Shown here piece after piece: positions 26,028 to 35,416 of a stretch of DNA of 64,000 nucleotides. Source of the DNA: Bradyrhizobium australiense. GTDB taxonomy: Bacteria > Pseudomonadota > Alphaproteobacteria > Rhizobiales > Xanthobacteraceae. A program made the position numbers and the translations under genes. The notes under the pieces are model-generated. The model was not told where the DNA came from and did no database searches. It worked only from the letters and a program-made list of their open reading frames with translations. The first letter of the stretch is position 1, and every line of letters begins with the position of its first letter. The stretch lies in NCBI RefSeq assembly GCF_013114825.1, contig NZ_JAAVLX010000006.1:248001-312000 (forward strand), written 5' to 3'.

Positions 26028-29000
26028 TCAGATATTACCGCTGCCGCCCGGGTGAAGAATGAAGTCGCTCATGTGCAGGTTCGCCTTGGCGACGTTCGAC
26101 AGCAGGATGCTGTTGTTTCCATCGAACTGTATCAGCGAATCTGCGCCGACCTGCGCGACTGCACTGCTGTTGAGCCAGGAATTGAATGAAGCCAGATCAT
26201 CAGGAGTGAACGGCAGATTCGTCAGAAGATCGATCTTGTCCTGCCCCGGCAAGAAATCGGCGATCGTGTCGTTGCCCATGTGCTTGGCGAACACGAATTG
26301 GTCGGCGCCTGCGCCGCCCTTCAGGATGTCGTCGTGCGCGGTCGAGAAGATCACGTCGTTGCCCGAGGTCGCCAGCATCGAGAGGGGCGTCGTCCCGTCG
26401 ACCTGGTCTCCGGCCAAGGTAAACTGAGTGGTGTTGATGACCGGCGCATCGTTCTTGGCGCCCACGCTGTAGACCCCGCTGCTGAATGCGGTCGTACCGC
26501 CTGTCGTCGAAGGCATTGGAATGATCGAGCCGGAGGTCGAGCCATCGGTGCCATCCCAGGCCATGAAGGTCAGATGCTCGGTGTCGCCGCTTCCGGAGCC
26601 GGTGAAGCGCACTTTCGCATCGGCGGAGAGCAACAATGCCTTGCCGGACGCCAGGTCGATCGCGTGCCAATCCCCGCCGGCGATCTGATACTCCCAGCTT
26701 CCCCCCGCGTCACCGTTGTCGACCCCGGTGATGGCGATGCCGAACAGGGCGCCGTCGGGATCGCTGACGGTGAGCTTGTCGTTGCCGAAGAAGAAATGGC
26801 CGTCGAAGACAGCAACGCCATTGTGGTTCGCGAGCTGCGCCACCTTCGTGGACACACCCGACTGCACGACCGGTGCGTCGTTGGTCGATGTCACCGTCAT
26901 GGTTGCGGTGTCCGACGCCACCGAGAAAGCCGTGGAGCCGCCTGCCAATGATGCATCGACCGTCGCACCGCTGGTTCCGGTGGTTTGATCCCACGCTAGG
27001 TAGGTAACTGTCGCGGTTTCGCCATTCTCTCCGTCGGATACGTACTTGATGAGGTCGGTCGGGGCCAACAGCAAGGCTGATGTCGTCGATACCGCCGGGA
27101 AAGCGAAGAAGGTGGTCCCGTCAGTGGAATATTCCCAGTGGCCATGTGCGCCCGTCGTGGCGGTGATCGCGATGCCCTGCAGCGCGCCGTCATCGACATC
27201 GGTAATGCTGGCTCCGAGGAACGAGGCAACGGTCTGGCCGGCGATCGTCGTAGCGCCCTCCACGATCGGTGTCAGGAATGGGTGCGAGGCGGTCAGCACC
27301 GGTGCATCATTGGTGCCGGTGATGGTAACGTCGATCGTGCGGCTGACCGTACCTCCGTGGCCGTCGTCCAGCGTGATCGTGAAGTGCTCGACCTTTGTCT
27401 CGCCCTTCGCGAGGAATTCGACGGCCGAATCCGGAACGCTGTAGTTCCAGTTGATGAGGCCGCCAATACCATTGACAGTGTCAGGATTCACGGAGGCGGT
27501 CAGGGAGCCGAGCGCCCCGCTGGATGCCGTGATCGTTGGTCCAATGTCATGGGCGTCCGTGAGATCGACATCCGCCAACGCAATCGTGCCGCTATCGGTC
27601 AGATTGCCCGCAGGCATGTCCTGTTCCGTCACGGCGCCGGTCACGTCCTCGGTCGCAACGACGGGGGAATCATTGGTGCCGGTAATGGTCACGACGAACT
27701 TCTTGGACGTGGTCCCGCCATCGCCGTCGTCGATCGCAACCGTATAGGTCAGTGTCAGGACCTCGCCCTTCGCGAGATAATCGAAAGCAGTCGAGGCCGC
27801 CGAGAATGACAGACTGACCGAGCCGAACGATGAACCGGAATTCTTGGTCGCAGCCCCTGGCGTGACCAGTGCGATCAGCGCCGCCTCGTCGAGCGCAAGG
27901 CCGGTCATGGTGCCGGACGCCACGGCATGGGTGATCGCGGCGGTATGGCCGACGTCGGTCAGGTCGACGTCGGTGAACGCCACCGGGATCGTCGTCGTCA
28001 GCGCCGAGGTATCGGTCTGCTCGGTCAGATTCTTCTGCGCGATATCGGCAATTACAGGCGCATCGTCGCTGCCGGTGACGGTGACGACAAAAGTCTTCGG
28101 CGTCACGCCGCCATCGCCATCGTCGATCGCGACCGTATAGGTCAACGTCAGGACTTCGCCCTTCGCCAAATAGTCGAATGCGGTTGAAGCCGCGGAGAAT
28201 GACAGGTCGACCGACCCGGCCGAGAAGCCGGCGGCTTTGGTCACCGTACCCGGCTTGACCAAGGCGATCAGCGCCGCCTGATCGAGCGCCAGGCCTGACG
28301 TGGTGCCGGTCGCCACCGCCTTGGTGATGGCTGCGGTGTGGCCGATATCCGACAGATCGAGATCGGTGAAGGTGACCGGGATCGTCGCTGTCAGCGCCGA
28401 CGTACCGGTCTGCTCGGCGAGGCCCTGCTGCGCGATATCGGCGATCTCAGGGGCGTCGTTGCTGCCGTTGATGGTGACGACAACATCCTGCGAGGTGATG
28501 CCGCCATGATGGTCGTCCACCTCTACCGTGTAGGTCAGCATCACCGTCTCGCCATCGGCGAGGTAGTCGAAATAACTGTCCGGCGCCGAGAACGACCAGT
28601 TCTTCGAGCCCTGCACGCCGTCGGTGGAATCGGTCAGCGGCCCCAGCGTCAGCCAGCTCAGTTGGACCGTTCCGTTGGCGAGGCCGGTCACCACGCCGGA
28701 GGCGCTTACGTCGGTGATCTTGAGGTCGTGCGTGTCGGTCAGGTCGGCATCGGTGAAAGTGATCGCGCCGCTGGCGGCATCTGGCGTCGCCGAATTGTGG
28801 GTGTCTGCGCGTTCCGCGATGGTCGCGGTCTGTGGGTCGCTGGTGATCTCAGCCGTATCGTTGCTGCCGGTGACGGTGACGGTAAACGGCTTGGTCACCA
28901 CACCGCCATGGCCATCATCGACCGTGGCCGTATAGGTCAGCGTCAGGATTTCGCCGTCGGCGAGGAAATCGAACGCCCCGTCGGCTGCGCTGTAACTCCA

Positions 29001-31358
29001 GCTTGCCGAACCGTTGTTGGTATTGCCGTTCGCCTGCACCACCGTCAGCGGCACATCGACAGCTGCGATCGCAGCGAGCTCGGCTGCAGTGAGCGATGAG
29101 GTGATGTCGGTGAGGGCGGCGTTCTTGTAGGTGAAAGACGTGAACTCCGCGCTCGCCACCGGGCGGTCGGTCAGGTCGACGTCGGTGAAACTAATCGTGC
29201 CCGATACCGTATGAAGCGCCGTGGATCCGGTTGGATTCGGCTGGCTGGGATTCACCAGCTCGGGGAACGCGGCGCTCGTCACCTCGATGGTTGGAACATC
29301 GTTGGTACCGGAGACGGCGACATCGGCGCCATCGATCGAGACCGTGATCGACGTCGTAATGACGCCGCCATGGCCGTCATCGACCTGAGCGACGTAGTTG
29401 AGCACCAGCGTCTCGCCCTTGGCGATGAAATCGAACTTTTTATCCTCGATGCTGTAGGTCCAGGTCGCCGAGCCGTTATTGGTGTTTCCGGCCGCCTGCA
29501 CCACGCTGAGCGGCACCTCGACGGCCAGGATCGCCGCCAACTGCTCCGGCGTCAGCGTCGCGGTGATGTCGTTGCCCTGTGCGTCGTAATAGCGAAACGG
29601 ATCGGTCGTGGAGATCGCCGCGCCGACGACAGGGCGATCGGTCAGGTCGACATCGCCGAAGGTTACGGTGCCGGACACGGTATCGATCACCGTATTGCCG
29701 GTGCCGATCCGCTCCGTGATCTCGCCGCCGGTCGCGGAGATCGTCGGCTTGTCGTTGGTGCCGGTGATGACGATCGTAAACGGCACAAACGTCGTCTCGT
29801 TGTTCGGCGCGTAGTTGTTGTCGACCCGCGCCAGGTATGTCAGTTTCAGCGTCTCGCCGGCGGCGAGGAAGTCGAACGCGCCATCGGCGACGTTGTAGGT
29901 CCAGGTCGCCGTGCCGATGTTCTTGCCGTTGGGGTCCTGCACCACGGAGAGCGGCACTTCGACTGCCTTGATGGCGGCGAGTTGCTGCGCCGTCAGCGCG
30001 GCGGTGACATCGGCGCCCTGCGTGTTCTGATAGGTGAAGGAAGAAAACTGCGCACTGACGCTCGGAGTGTCGCCGGCGTTGATGTCGACATAGTTGACAA
30101 TGCCGGAGATGCTGTTGAGCGCGGAGCTCGCGGTCACATCAATCCGTTCGGCAACCGCGCCGCCGAACGCCGCGGCCTGCGGCGGCCCGGGAATGTGCTC
30201 GAGCCTGGGGGGCGGGCCCGGATCCGCAAAGGGAGTACCCCCGCTCGGGACGTTGACCAGCTGAAGCGTCACGGGAACGAACTCCCCGCCGGTCAGCTTG
30301 ACAAACAACGTTTCCGGAACGATCGAGTCGGTAAAATTGGTGGTGAGCTTGGTGTTCGGGTTGTTCAGGTCGGTGAACTTCAGCGAGAATACGTCGCTGA
30401 TGATCTTCTGCGCGTCGGGCGATAGCTGCACCGACGATTGGAAGCTGACCGTGCCCTGGCCATTGATGATTGTCTGCGTGCCGGCCCGGTTGACGGTCGC
30501 GATCGGCGTCAGCGTGGTCTTGTCGAACAGGATGTAGGAGCCGGTAGTGCCGTCGGGCTCGACCAGCACCTGGAATTTCGCCGGCGGCGCGATACCCGTG
30601 CCGGGCACCTCGAAGTCGATCTCGACCAGCACCGCCGTGCCACGGATGCCCATGGTCGCGACCGGCGTGTCGACCTTCATGTCGCCTTTCTTGGCGGTGG
30701 CGCCGGCAACAAACGAGATCGTGCCCTGCACCAGGCTGAGCAGCGATTTGTTGTCCGACCCGTTGGGGTCGTAGACCATTTCGTTCAGCACCATCCTGGC
30801 GTTCGATGCGAGACCGAACACGGTGCCGTCGATGAAGGTGATGCCGAGCGTCGAGTCGGAGCCGGACTGGACGACGTCGCCTTTGTGGACAGTGTCGCCC
30901 TGGTTCAGGATGATCGACACACCATTGCGGATCGCGGTCGCATTCCCCGTCAACTTGGTGACGTGCCCGATGATAGCCGGCGCGATGCTGGCGCTGCCGT
31001 CCGCCTGCGCGAACTGGGTGTGGCCGCTCAGCGCGTTGACGATGTCACCGGTGAGATGGGCGCCATCGGGCGATGCCAGCGCGGCGCGCTTCTCGCCCTT
31101 GAAGTAATCGCGCAGCACGAGTTCGCGGTCACCACTGGTGAGGATGAGGTCGATACCGGACCGCTTGAAGTCGCCTGCGAAGAGCAGACGGGCATCAGAA
31201 ATGATTATGGCGTCGGACGGCGCATGTGTCGAAACTTTGTCGACATGAGCCTTTCCTTGGGAAGGAAGATGGCCGTGCGGTGACAGCAGCCCGAGGTCAA
31301 CAGCCACACCGGAAAAAGGGTCGAGTTCGTCCGATCCGAACTTGCCGGCGTAATTCAA
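26028..31358 (-). CDS. Giant FecR-domain/VCBS-repeat/RTX adhesin, type I secretion substrate
   Basis: 1776 residues without a Sec signal. Order: N-terminal region with a dialanine at 92-93; a FecR-like domain at about 140-250 (TAIRNGVSIILNQGDTVHKG, TPVATMGIRGTAVLVEIDF); a Pro-rich linker near 378-396; then VCBS/cadherin-like repeats of 120-150 residues whose ends read GTNDKPTI, GTNDVPTI, GSNDTAEI, GSNDAPEI, GSDDAPVI, GTNDSPVV, GTNDAPVL, TNDAPVV and KNDAPVI; one or two RTX motifs (GGAGADQFVF, about 1680); and a C-terminal SNVAKANLHMSDFIL of the type I signal kind. The only in-frame start after the preceding stop is TTG 31358 with a weak Shine-Dalgarno, so the start is uncertain. Probable surface or matrix adhesin. 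Confidence 0.88.
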   Translation of the reverse strand: MNYAGKFGSDELDPFSGVAVDLGLLSPHGHLPSQGKAHVDKVSTHAPSDAIIISDARLLFAGDFKRSGIDLILTSGDRELVLRDYFKGEKRAALASPDGAHLTGDIVNALSGHTQFAQADGSASIAPAIIGHVTKLTGNATAIRNGVSIILNQGDTVHKGDVVQSGSDSTLGITFIDGTVFGLASNARMVLNEMVYDPNGSDNKSLLSLVQGTISFVAGATAKKGDMKVDTPVATMGIRGTAVLVEIDFEVPGTGIAPPAKFQVLVEPDGTTGSYILFDKTTLTPIATVNRAGTQTIINGQGTVSFQSSVQLSPDAQKIISDVFSLKFTDLNNPNTKLTTNFTDSIVPETLFVKLTGGEFVPVTLQLVNVPSGGTPFADPGPPPRLEHIPGPPQAAAFGGAVAERIDVTASSALNSISGIVNYVDINAGDTPSVSAQFSSFTYQNTQGADVTAALTAQQLAAIKAVEVPLSVVQDPNGKNIGTATWTYNVADGAFDFLAAGETLKLTYLARVDNNYAPNNETTFVPFTIVITGTNDKPTISATGGEITERIGTGNTVIDTVSGTVTFGDVDLTDRPVVGAAISTTDPFRYYDAQGNDITATLTPEQLAAILAVEVPLSVVQAAGNTNNGSATWTYSIEDKKFDFIAKGETLVLNYVAQVDDGHGGVITTSITVSIDGADVAVSGTNDVPTIEVTSAAFPELVNPSQPNPTGSTALHTVSGTISFTDVDLTDRPVASAEFTSFTYKNAALTDITSSLTAAELAAIAAVDVPLTVVQANGNTNNGSASWSYSAADGAFDFLADGEILTLTYTATVDDGHGGVVTKPFTVTVTGSNDTAEITSDPQTATIAERADTHNSATPDAASGAITFTDADLTDTHDLKITDVSASGVVTGLANGTVQLSWLTLGPLTDSTDGVQGSKNWSFSAPDSYFDYLADGETVMLTYTVEVDDHHGGITSQDVVVTINGSNDAPEIADIAQQGLAEQTGTSALTATIPVTFTDLDLSDIGHTAAITKAVATGTTSGLALDQAALIALVKPGTVTKAAGFSAGSVDLSFSAASTAFDYLAKGEVLTLTYTVAIDDGDGGVTPKTFVVTVTGSDDAPVIADIAQKNLTEQTDTSALTTTIPVAFTDVDLTDVGHTAAITHAVASGTMTGLALDEAALIALVTPGAATKNSGSSFGSVSLSFSAASTAFDYLAKGEVLTLTYTVAIDDGDGGTTSKKFVVTITGTNDSPVVATEDVTGAVTEQDMPAGNLTDSGTIALADVDLTDAHDIGPTITASSGALGSLTASVNPDTVNGIGGLINWNYSVPDSAVEFLAKGETKVEHFTITLDDGHGGTVSRTIDVTITGTNDAPVLTASHPFLTPIVEGATTIAGQTVASFLGASITDVDDGALQGIAITATTGAHGHWEYSTDGTTFFAFPAVSTTSALLLAPTDLIKYVSDGENGETATVTYLAWDQTTGTSGATVDASLAGGSTAFSVASDTATMTVTSTNDAPVVQSGVSTKVAQLANHNGVAVFDGHFFFGNDKLTVSDPDGALFGIAITGVDNGDAGGSWEYQIAGGDWHAIDLASGKALLLSADAKVRFTGSGSGDTEHLTFMAWDGTDGSTSGSIIPMPSTTGGTTAFSSGVYSVGAKNDAPVINTTQFTLAGDQVDGTTPLSMLATSGNDVIFSTAHDDILKGGAGADQFVFAKHMGNDTIADFLPGQDKIDLLTNLPFTPDDLASFNSWLNSSAVAQVGADSLIQFDGNNSILLSNVAKANLHMSDFILHPGGSGNI

Positions 31359-32052
31359 TTGGGCACCATGCCTAAATCGTTAAGAATTATAAAATTTCCT
31401 GCGGGGTTTTGTACCATGCAGGTAAGGAACACAAAAGCACGCATCCCGCGTACACCCCCAATATGGGGTATGTCTGCGGCCAGACCGAAAAAGTCCGCGA
31501 AAAAGTGTCGGGCGAGAGTGTGGCGAGGACAAGGCCGAATTTCACAGGACCTTCGAACAACGATTACAGCTTTCGCCGAGGCACAAAAATAAGCAATCAT
31601 AATGGCTTATCGTTGGTGCACCGCATCGAATGGCGTTTCAGACGGCTGCTCGAAAACTGGTCACGTCGCCGGAATTGTCAGATGCGCAGGTCCTGCCTCC
31701 CCGCTTCACGGGGTCAAGGACAGGTTGTGATCGACCGCCGAACAGGCCATCCGGTAGGGTTAATTCGAAATCTCGCGATCCCTTCGGAATCGTAAATGTC
31801 GCACCGGTTTCTCCGCTCCTGCGGGGTAGCCGGTCGGCGCCGCGACGGATTCCATCACCTCCAGTGCCGGATGGATCGATAAAATTGTCGGCAAGCCGGC
31901 AAGACCAGCTTCAGGTTATTTCGCACTTCCTAGGCCCTTTTCGCCGCGCCTTAAGCAGATCAAAAGCCGGGCCCGCTCATCCTGTCCCTGCAAAATGATC
32001 CGGTCACGCGCAGGCAAATCAAGCCCGCCGATGCCCGGACAAGGGGCGTCAG
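31359..32052. other. 694-bp non-coding region between adhesin and protease genes
   Basis: Divergent intergenic region that should hold both promoters. The part next to the adhesin gene (31370-31400) is AT-rich against the high-GC background. A short inverted repeat, CCCCA-ATA-TGGGG, lies near 31456-31468, and ATAAGC/GCTTAT half-sites at 31589-31594 and 31605-31610 could form an operator. Open frames here have no recognisable domain and look like chance. No RNA gene seen. Confidence 0.5.
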
Positions 32053-32853
32053 ATGGGGTTGTCAGTCTACGCGCGCGCATGGCGTGCGGGCATCGTTGTG
32101 TGCGGCCTGGCCTGGTTCGGACCGGCCGACTTGCGCGCTGAGACAGCGGAGCCGTCAGCGCCAGCGGAGCTGGTGCAGCGATCGGCCGAGCCGTTCGGGC
32201 TCACCGCATCTTCCCTCTCGAGCGGCGGGCTGCACGACAAATGGCTCGGCGTGCAGCGCCGCCTCGACGACGAAATGGTGCAGCTCGCGCTCTGCGAAGG
32301 CGACCGTGACGGCTGCGTGTCTCCGGCCGCGTTGAAATTCCTCGACATCGTGGATGCCGCGCGCTTGCGCGAGGGCCGCGCCCGGGTCGGCGAGATCAAC
32401 CGCGCGATCAATCTCGCCATTCGGCCGATCAGCGACCTCGCCCAGCACGGCCAGATCGACGTCTGGACCTCACCGCTCGCGACGCTCGCGCGCGGCAGCG
32501 GCGACTGTGAAGATTACGCCATTGCGAAATTCATAGCTTTGCGCCGCGCCGGCCTTGCGCCCGACGATCTCAGAATCGTGGTCCTGCACGACACCATCCA
32601 TGGCGAAGACCACGCCGTTGTCGCCGCGCGGCTGGAGGGGCATTGGCTAATGCTCGACAACCGCCGCATGGCCATGGTCTGGGATTCCGACGTCAGAAAC
32701 TACCGGCCGACATTCGTGATCGGTCAGCACGGCGTTATGAAATACGCCGATGCTCCCCTGCTCGCCGACGCCTCGGGCAGTACGCTTGCGGCTCCGCTTG
32801 TCGTGAGTTTTCTCGCGGCCTCTGCGGATCGGTCATCTGAACGCGCCGACTGA
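32053..32853 (+). CDS. Bacterial transglutaminase-like cysteine proteinase (BTLCP, LapG-like)
   Basis: 266 residues with AAGGGG before the ATG and an N-terminal signal peptide (about 1-29, ending LRAE). The papain-like triad of the family is visible: Cys152 in GSGDCEDYA, His187 in EDHAVV, Asp202 in MLDNR. LapG-type members cleave adhesins after a dialanine in the periplasm. It is divergent from the giant adhesin gene, which suggests that the adhesin is its target. No LapD-like GGDEF/EAL receptor is encoded nearby, so control of the protease would differ from the Pseudomonas model. Confidence 0.87.
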   Translation: MGLSVYARAWRAGIVVCGLAWFGPADLRAETAEPSAPAELVQRSAEPFGLTASSLSSGGLHDKWLGVQRRLDDEMVQLALCEGDRDGCVSPAALKFLDIVDAARLREGRARVGEINRAINLAIRPISDLAQHGQIDVWTSPLATLARGSGDCEDYAIAKFIALRRAGLAPDDLRIVVLHDTIHGEDHAVVAARLEGHWLMLDNRRMAMVWDSDVRNYRPTFVIGQHGVMKYADAPLLADASGSTLAAPLVVSFLAASADRSSERAD

Positions 32854-33108
32854 CGAGTGACAGCGCGCAATTGTTGCGCGGCGACGGCTGACAACAATCT
32901 GCTTTCCTTGCCTGATCTTCCCTGCCTCGCGGCGAATGGTGTGCCGCAGCCGTTATGCCAGCCTGCATTCGTTCGATGAAGACGCTCGCGCAAAACATAC
33001 GAGGCAGATTTTCTCTTTTTCATTTCGCGCGCTGCTTTGATTGACGCGATCCTTCTCACCAGCATAGCATTCCACCAGATCCGCTAGAGATCACTGGGAG
33101 GGAATGAG

Positions 33109-35289
33109 ATGACACGTTTGCCGCGCGTTGATTCCGCTTGCCGTTTATTTCCTGAAATTGCCGTTACTTCCCGTCGACCGGCGCGCCTTGCGCAGGCCAT
33201 GATCGCAATCGGGCTGGGCTTGACGCTATCCTGGGGCGCAGCCCTTGCGCAGATGCCCACTAAGGGATCGCCCGAGCACATCAAGGCCGTTACCTCCGCG
33301 GTCGACGGCGCATCGATCAAGGCCAACACCGCGACCTCGAACGACTGGCCGACCATCGGCCTCGACTATGCCGAGACGCGCTTTTCCAAGCTCAACCAGA
33401 TCAATGCCGACAACGTCAAGAAACTCGGGCTGGTGTGGAGCTATCCGCTGGAGTCCTCCCGCGGCGTCGAGGCGACGCCGGTGGTGGTCGACGGCATTAT
33501 GTATCAGACCGCGTCATGGAGCGTGGTGCACGCCATCGATGCCCGCACCGGCAAACGGCTGTGGACGTACGATCCGAAGATCGATCGCACGAAGGGCTAC
33601 AAAGGCTGCTGCGACGTCGTCAATCGCGGCGTTGCGCTCTGGAAAGGCAAGGTGTTCGTCGGCGTCTATGACGGGCGGCTGATTGCGCTCGATGCCGTCA
33701 CCGGAAGGGTGGCCTGGGAAAAGGACACGCTGATCGACAAGGAGCATTCCTACACCATCACCGGCGCGCCGCGCGTGTTCAACGGTAAGGTGGTGATCGG
33801 CAATGGCGGCGCGGAATACGGCGCCCGCGGCTATGTTACCGCCTACGACGCCGAGACCGGCAACCAGGCCTGGCGTTGGTTCACGGTGCCGGGCGATCCG
33901 TCAAAACCGTTCGAAGATGAATCGATGGCGGCTGCCGCCAAGACCTGGGACCCCGCCGGCAAATACTGGATCAACGGCGGCGGCGGAACGGCGTGGGATA
34001 CCATCACTTTCGATCCAGACCTCAACCTCGTCTATATCGGCACCGGCAACGGCTCACCGTGGAATCGGGATGTGCGCAGCCCATCGGGCGGCGACAACCT
34101 CTATCTGGCGTCGCTGGTCGCGCTGAACGCCGACACCGGGAAATACGTCTGGCATTATCAGGAGACGCCCGGCGATCACTGGGACTACACCTCGACCCAG
34201 CCGATGATCCTCGCCGACCTCACCATGGACGGCACGCCGCGCAAGGTGATCCTGCACGCGCCGAAGAACGGGTTCTTCTTCGTCGTGGACCGCACCAACG
34301 GCAAGTTCATCTCCGCCAAGAACTTCGTCGATGTGAACTGGGCAACCGGCTACGACGCCAACGGCCGGCCAATCGAGGTGAAGGAGGCGCGCGGCAAGGA
34401 GCCGTATGACAGCATCCCGGGCCCGTACGGCGCCCATAACTGGCATCCGATGTCGTTCAATCCGCAGACCGGCCTCGTCTATCTGCCGGCACAGAACATC
34501 CCGGTGAATCTGACGCCAGAAAAGACGTTCAAGCATAACGCGCAGGCGCCCGGGAAATTCGCATCGGCTGCAGGCTGGAACCTCGGCTTCATGCTGAATG
34601 CGACGCCGCCGAAGAGTCCGGCGTTCGGCCGGCTGGTCGCCTGGGATCCGGTGAAGCAGAAGGAAGCCTGGCGCGCGGAATATGTGGCGCCGTGGAATGG
34701 CGGCACGCTCACCACCGCGGGCAACCTGGTTTTCCAGGGCACTGCAGACGGGCGCTTCATTGCCTACAACGCCACGACCGGCGAAAAGCTCTGGGAGACG
34801 CCGGTCGGTAGCGGCGTGGTGGCCGCGGCCTCGACCTACATGGTCGACGCCAAGCAGTATGTCTCGATCGCGGTCGGCTGGGGCGGCGTGTTCGGAATTG
34901 CCGCCCGCGCTACCGAACTGCAGAGCCCGGGGACCGTCTACACGTTCGCACTCGACGGCAACGCGCCGCCGCCGGCCTTCGTGAAGTACCAGACTGAAGG
35001 CCTGCTCGCCGGCATCAAGTACGACCCGAAGGACGTCGAGGAGGGCACGGCGCTCTATGTCACCGCCTGCGCCCAGTGTCATGGCGTACCCGGCGTCGAC
35101 AGGGGCGGCAATGTCAGGAATCTCGGCTACGTTTCCAGAGAGACCGTCGAGAACCTGAAGGACTTCGTGTTCAAGGGCCCGTTCCACGACCAGGGCATGC
35201 CCGACTTCACCGGCAAGCTGACCGAAGCCGACGTGGTGAAGATCCAGGCCTTCATCCAGGGCACGGCGGACGCGATAAGGCCGAAGTGA
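33109..35289 (+). CDS. PQQ-dependent quinohaemoprotein alcohol dehydrogenase (type II)
   Basis: 726 residues; GGGAGGG before ATG 33109 supports this start and gives a long signal peptide ending about residue 48 (SWGAALAQ). The eight-bladed propeller (about 75-590) has the vicinal disulfide Cys167-Cys168 in KGCCDVV and the catalytic-Asp motif GGDNLYLAS, with conserved TPGDHWDYTSTQP. A C-terminal cytochrome c domain carries Cys654-x2-Cys657-His658 (CAQCH) and the likely axial Met697 (QGMPDF). It oxidises alcohols in the periplasm and passes electrons through its own haem. Single gene; no PQQ synthesis genes nearby. Confidence 0.93.
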   Translation: MTRLPRVDSACRLFPEIAVTSRRPARLAQAMIAIGLGLTLSWGAALAQMPTKGSPEHIKAVTSAVDGASIKANTATSNDWPTIGLDYAETRFSKLNQINADNVKKLGLVWSYPLESSRGVEATPVVVDGIMYQTASWSVVHAIDARTGKRLWTYDPKIDRTKGYKGCCDVVNRGVALWKGKVFVGVYDGRLIALDAVTGRVAWEKDTLIDKEHSYTITGAPRVFNGKVVIGNGGAEYGARGYVTAYDAETGNQAWRWFTVPGDPSKPFEDESMAAAAKTWDPAGKYWINGGGGTAWDTITFDPDLNLVYIGTGNGSPWNRDVRSPSGGDNLYLASLVALNADTGKYVWHYQETPGDHWDYTSTQPMILADLTMDGTPRKVILHAPKNGFFFVVDRTNGKFISAKNFVDVNWATGYDANGRPIEVKEARGKEPYDSIPGPYGAHNWHPMSFNPQTGLVYLPAQNIPVNLTPEKTFKHNAQAPGKFASAAGWNLGFMLNATPPKSPAFGRLVAWDPVKQKEAWRAEYVAPWNGGTLTTAGNLVFQGTADGRFIAYNATTGEKLWETPVGSGVVAAASTYMVDAKQYVSIAVGWGGVFGIAARATELQSPGTVYTFALDGNAPPPAFVKYQTEGLLAGIKYDPKDVEEGTALYVTACAQCHGVPGVDRGGNVRNLGYVSRETVENLKDFVFKGPFHDQGMPDFTGKLTEADVVKIQAFIQGTADAIRPK

Positions 35290-35293
35290 CGAT

Positions 35294-35321
35294 CGTCATT
35301 GCGAGGAGCGGAGTGACGAAG
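35294..35321. repeat. Half-copy of the CGTCATTGCGAG dispersed repeat
   Basis: CGTCATTGCGAGGAGCGGAG followed by TGACGAAG matches, in inverse orientation, the right arm of the element at 46814-46930 (about 22 of 26 positions). It lies just after the dehydrogenase stop. Confidence 0.6.
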
Positions 35322-35350
35322 TTCTGGGCCAGCCTCAAGCGCAACAATAG

Positions 35351-35380
35351 GGGCTGCGCGATCTTCTCGCGCAGCCCTTT
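35351..35380 (+). terminator. Rho-independent-like terminator
   Basis: A perfect 11-bp stem GGGCTGCGCGA / TCGCGCAGCCC with a 5-base loop (TCTTC) is followed by TTT. It lies 62 bp downstream of the dehydrogenase stop and 37 bp from the end of the convergent solute-binding-protein gene, so it may serve both directions. Confidence 0.75.
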
Positions 35381-35416
35381 GTCGTTGGGGCCATTATCGT
35401 AGGAGCGAAGTGCCCC

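Noticed and set aside
26059-31283. Many plus-strand frames up to about 400 codons opposite the adhesin gene
   Set aside because: They mirror the repetitive GC-rich adhesin coding strand; compositions are Arg/Asp/Val-rich without family features.
26028-31358. Reading the regular VCBS repeats as a CRISPR-like or satellite array
   Set aside because: The periodicity is in protein (120-150 residues) and the DNA copies diverge; this is coding repetition.
31359-31998. Open frames of 77-128 codons upstream of the protease gene
   Set aside because: No domain, no Shine-Dalgarno and poor codon pattern; the region is better read as promoter and leader sequence.
33109-35289. Calling the dehydrogenase lanthanide-dependent
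   Set aside because: The diagnostic residue near the catalytic Asp could not be placed with certainty by eye, and the sequence looks closer to type II quinohaemoproteins.
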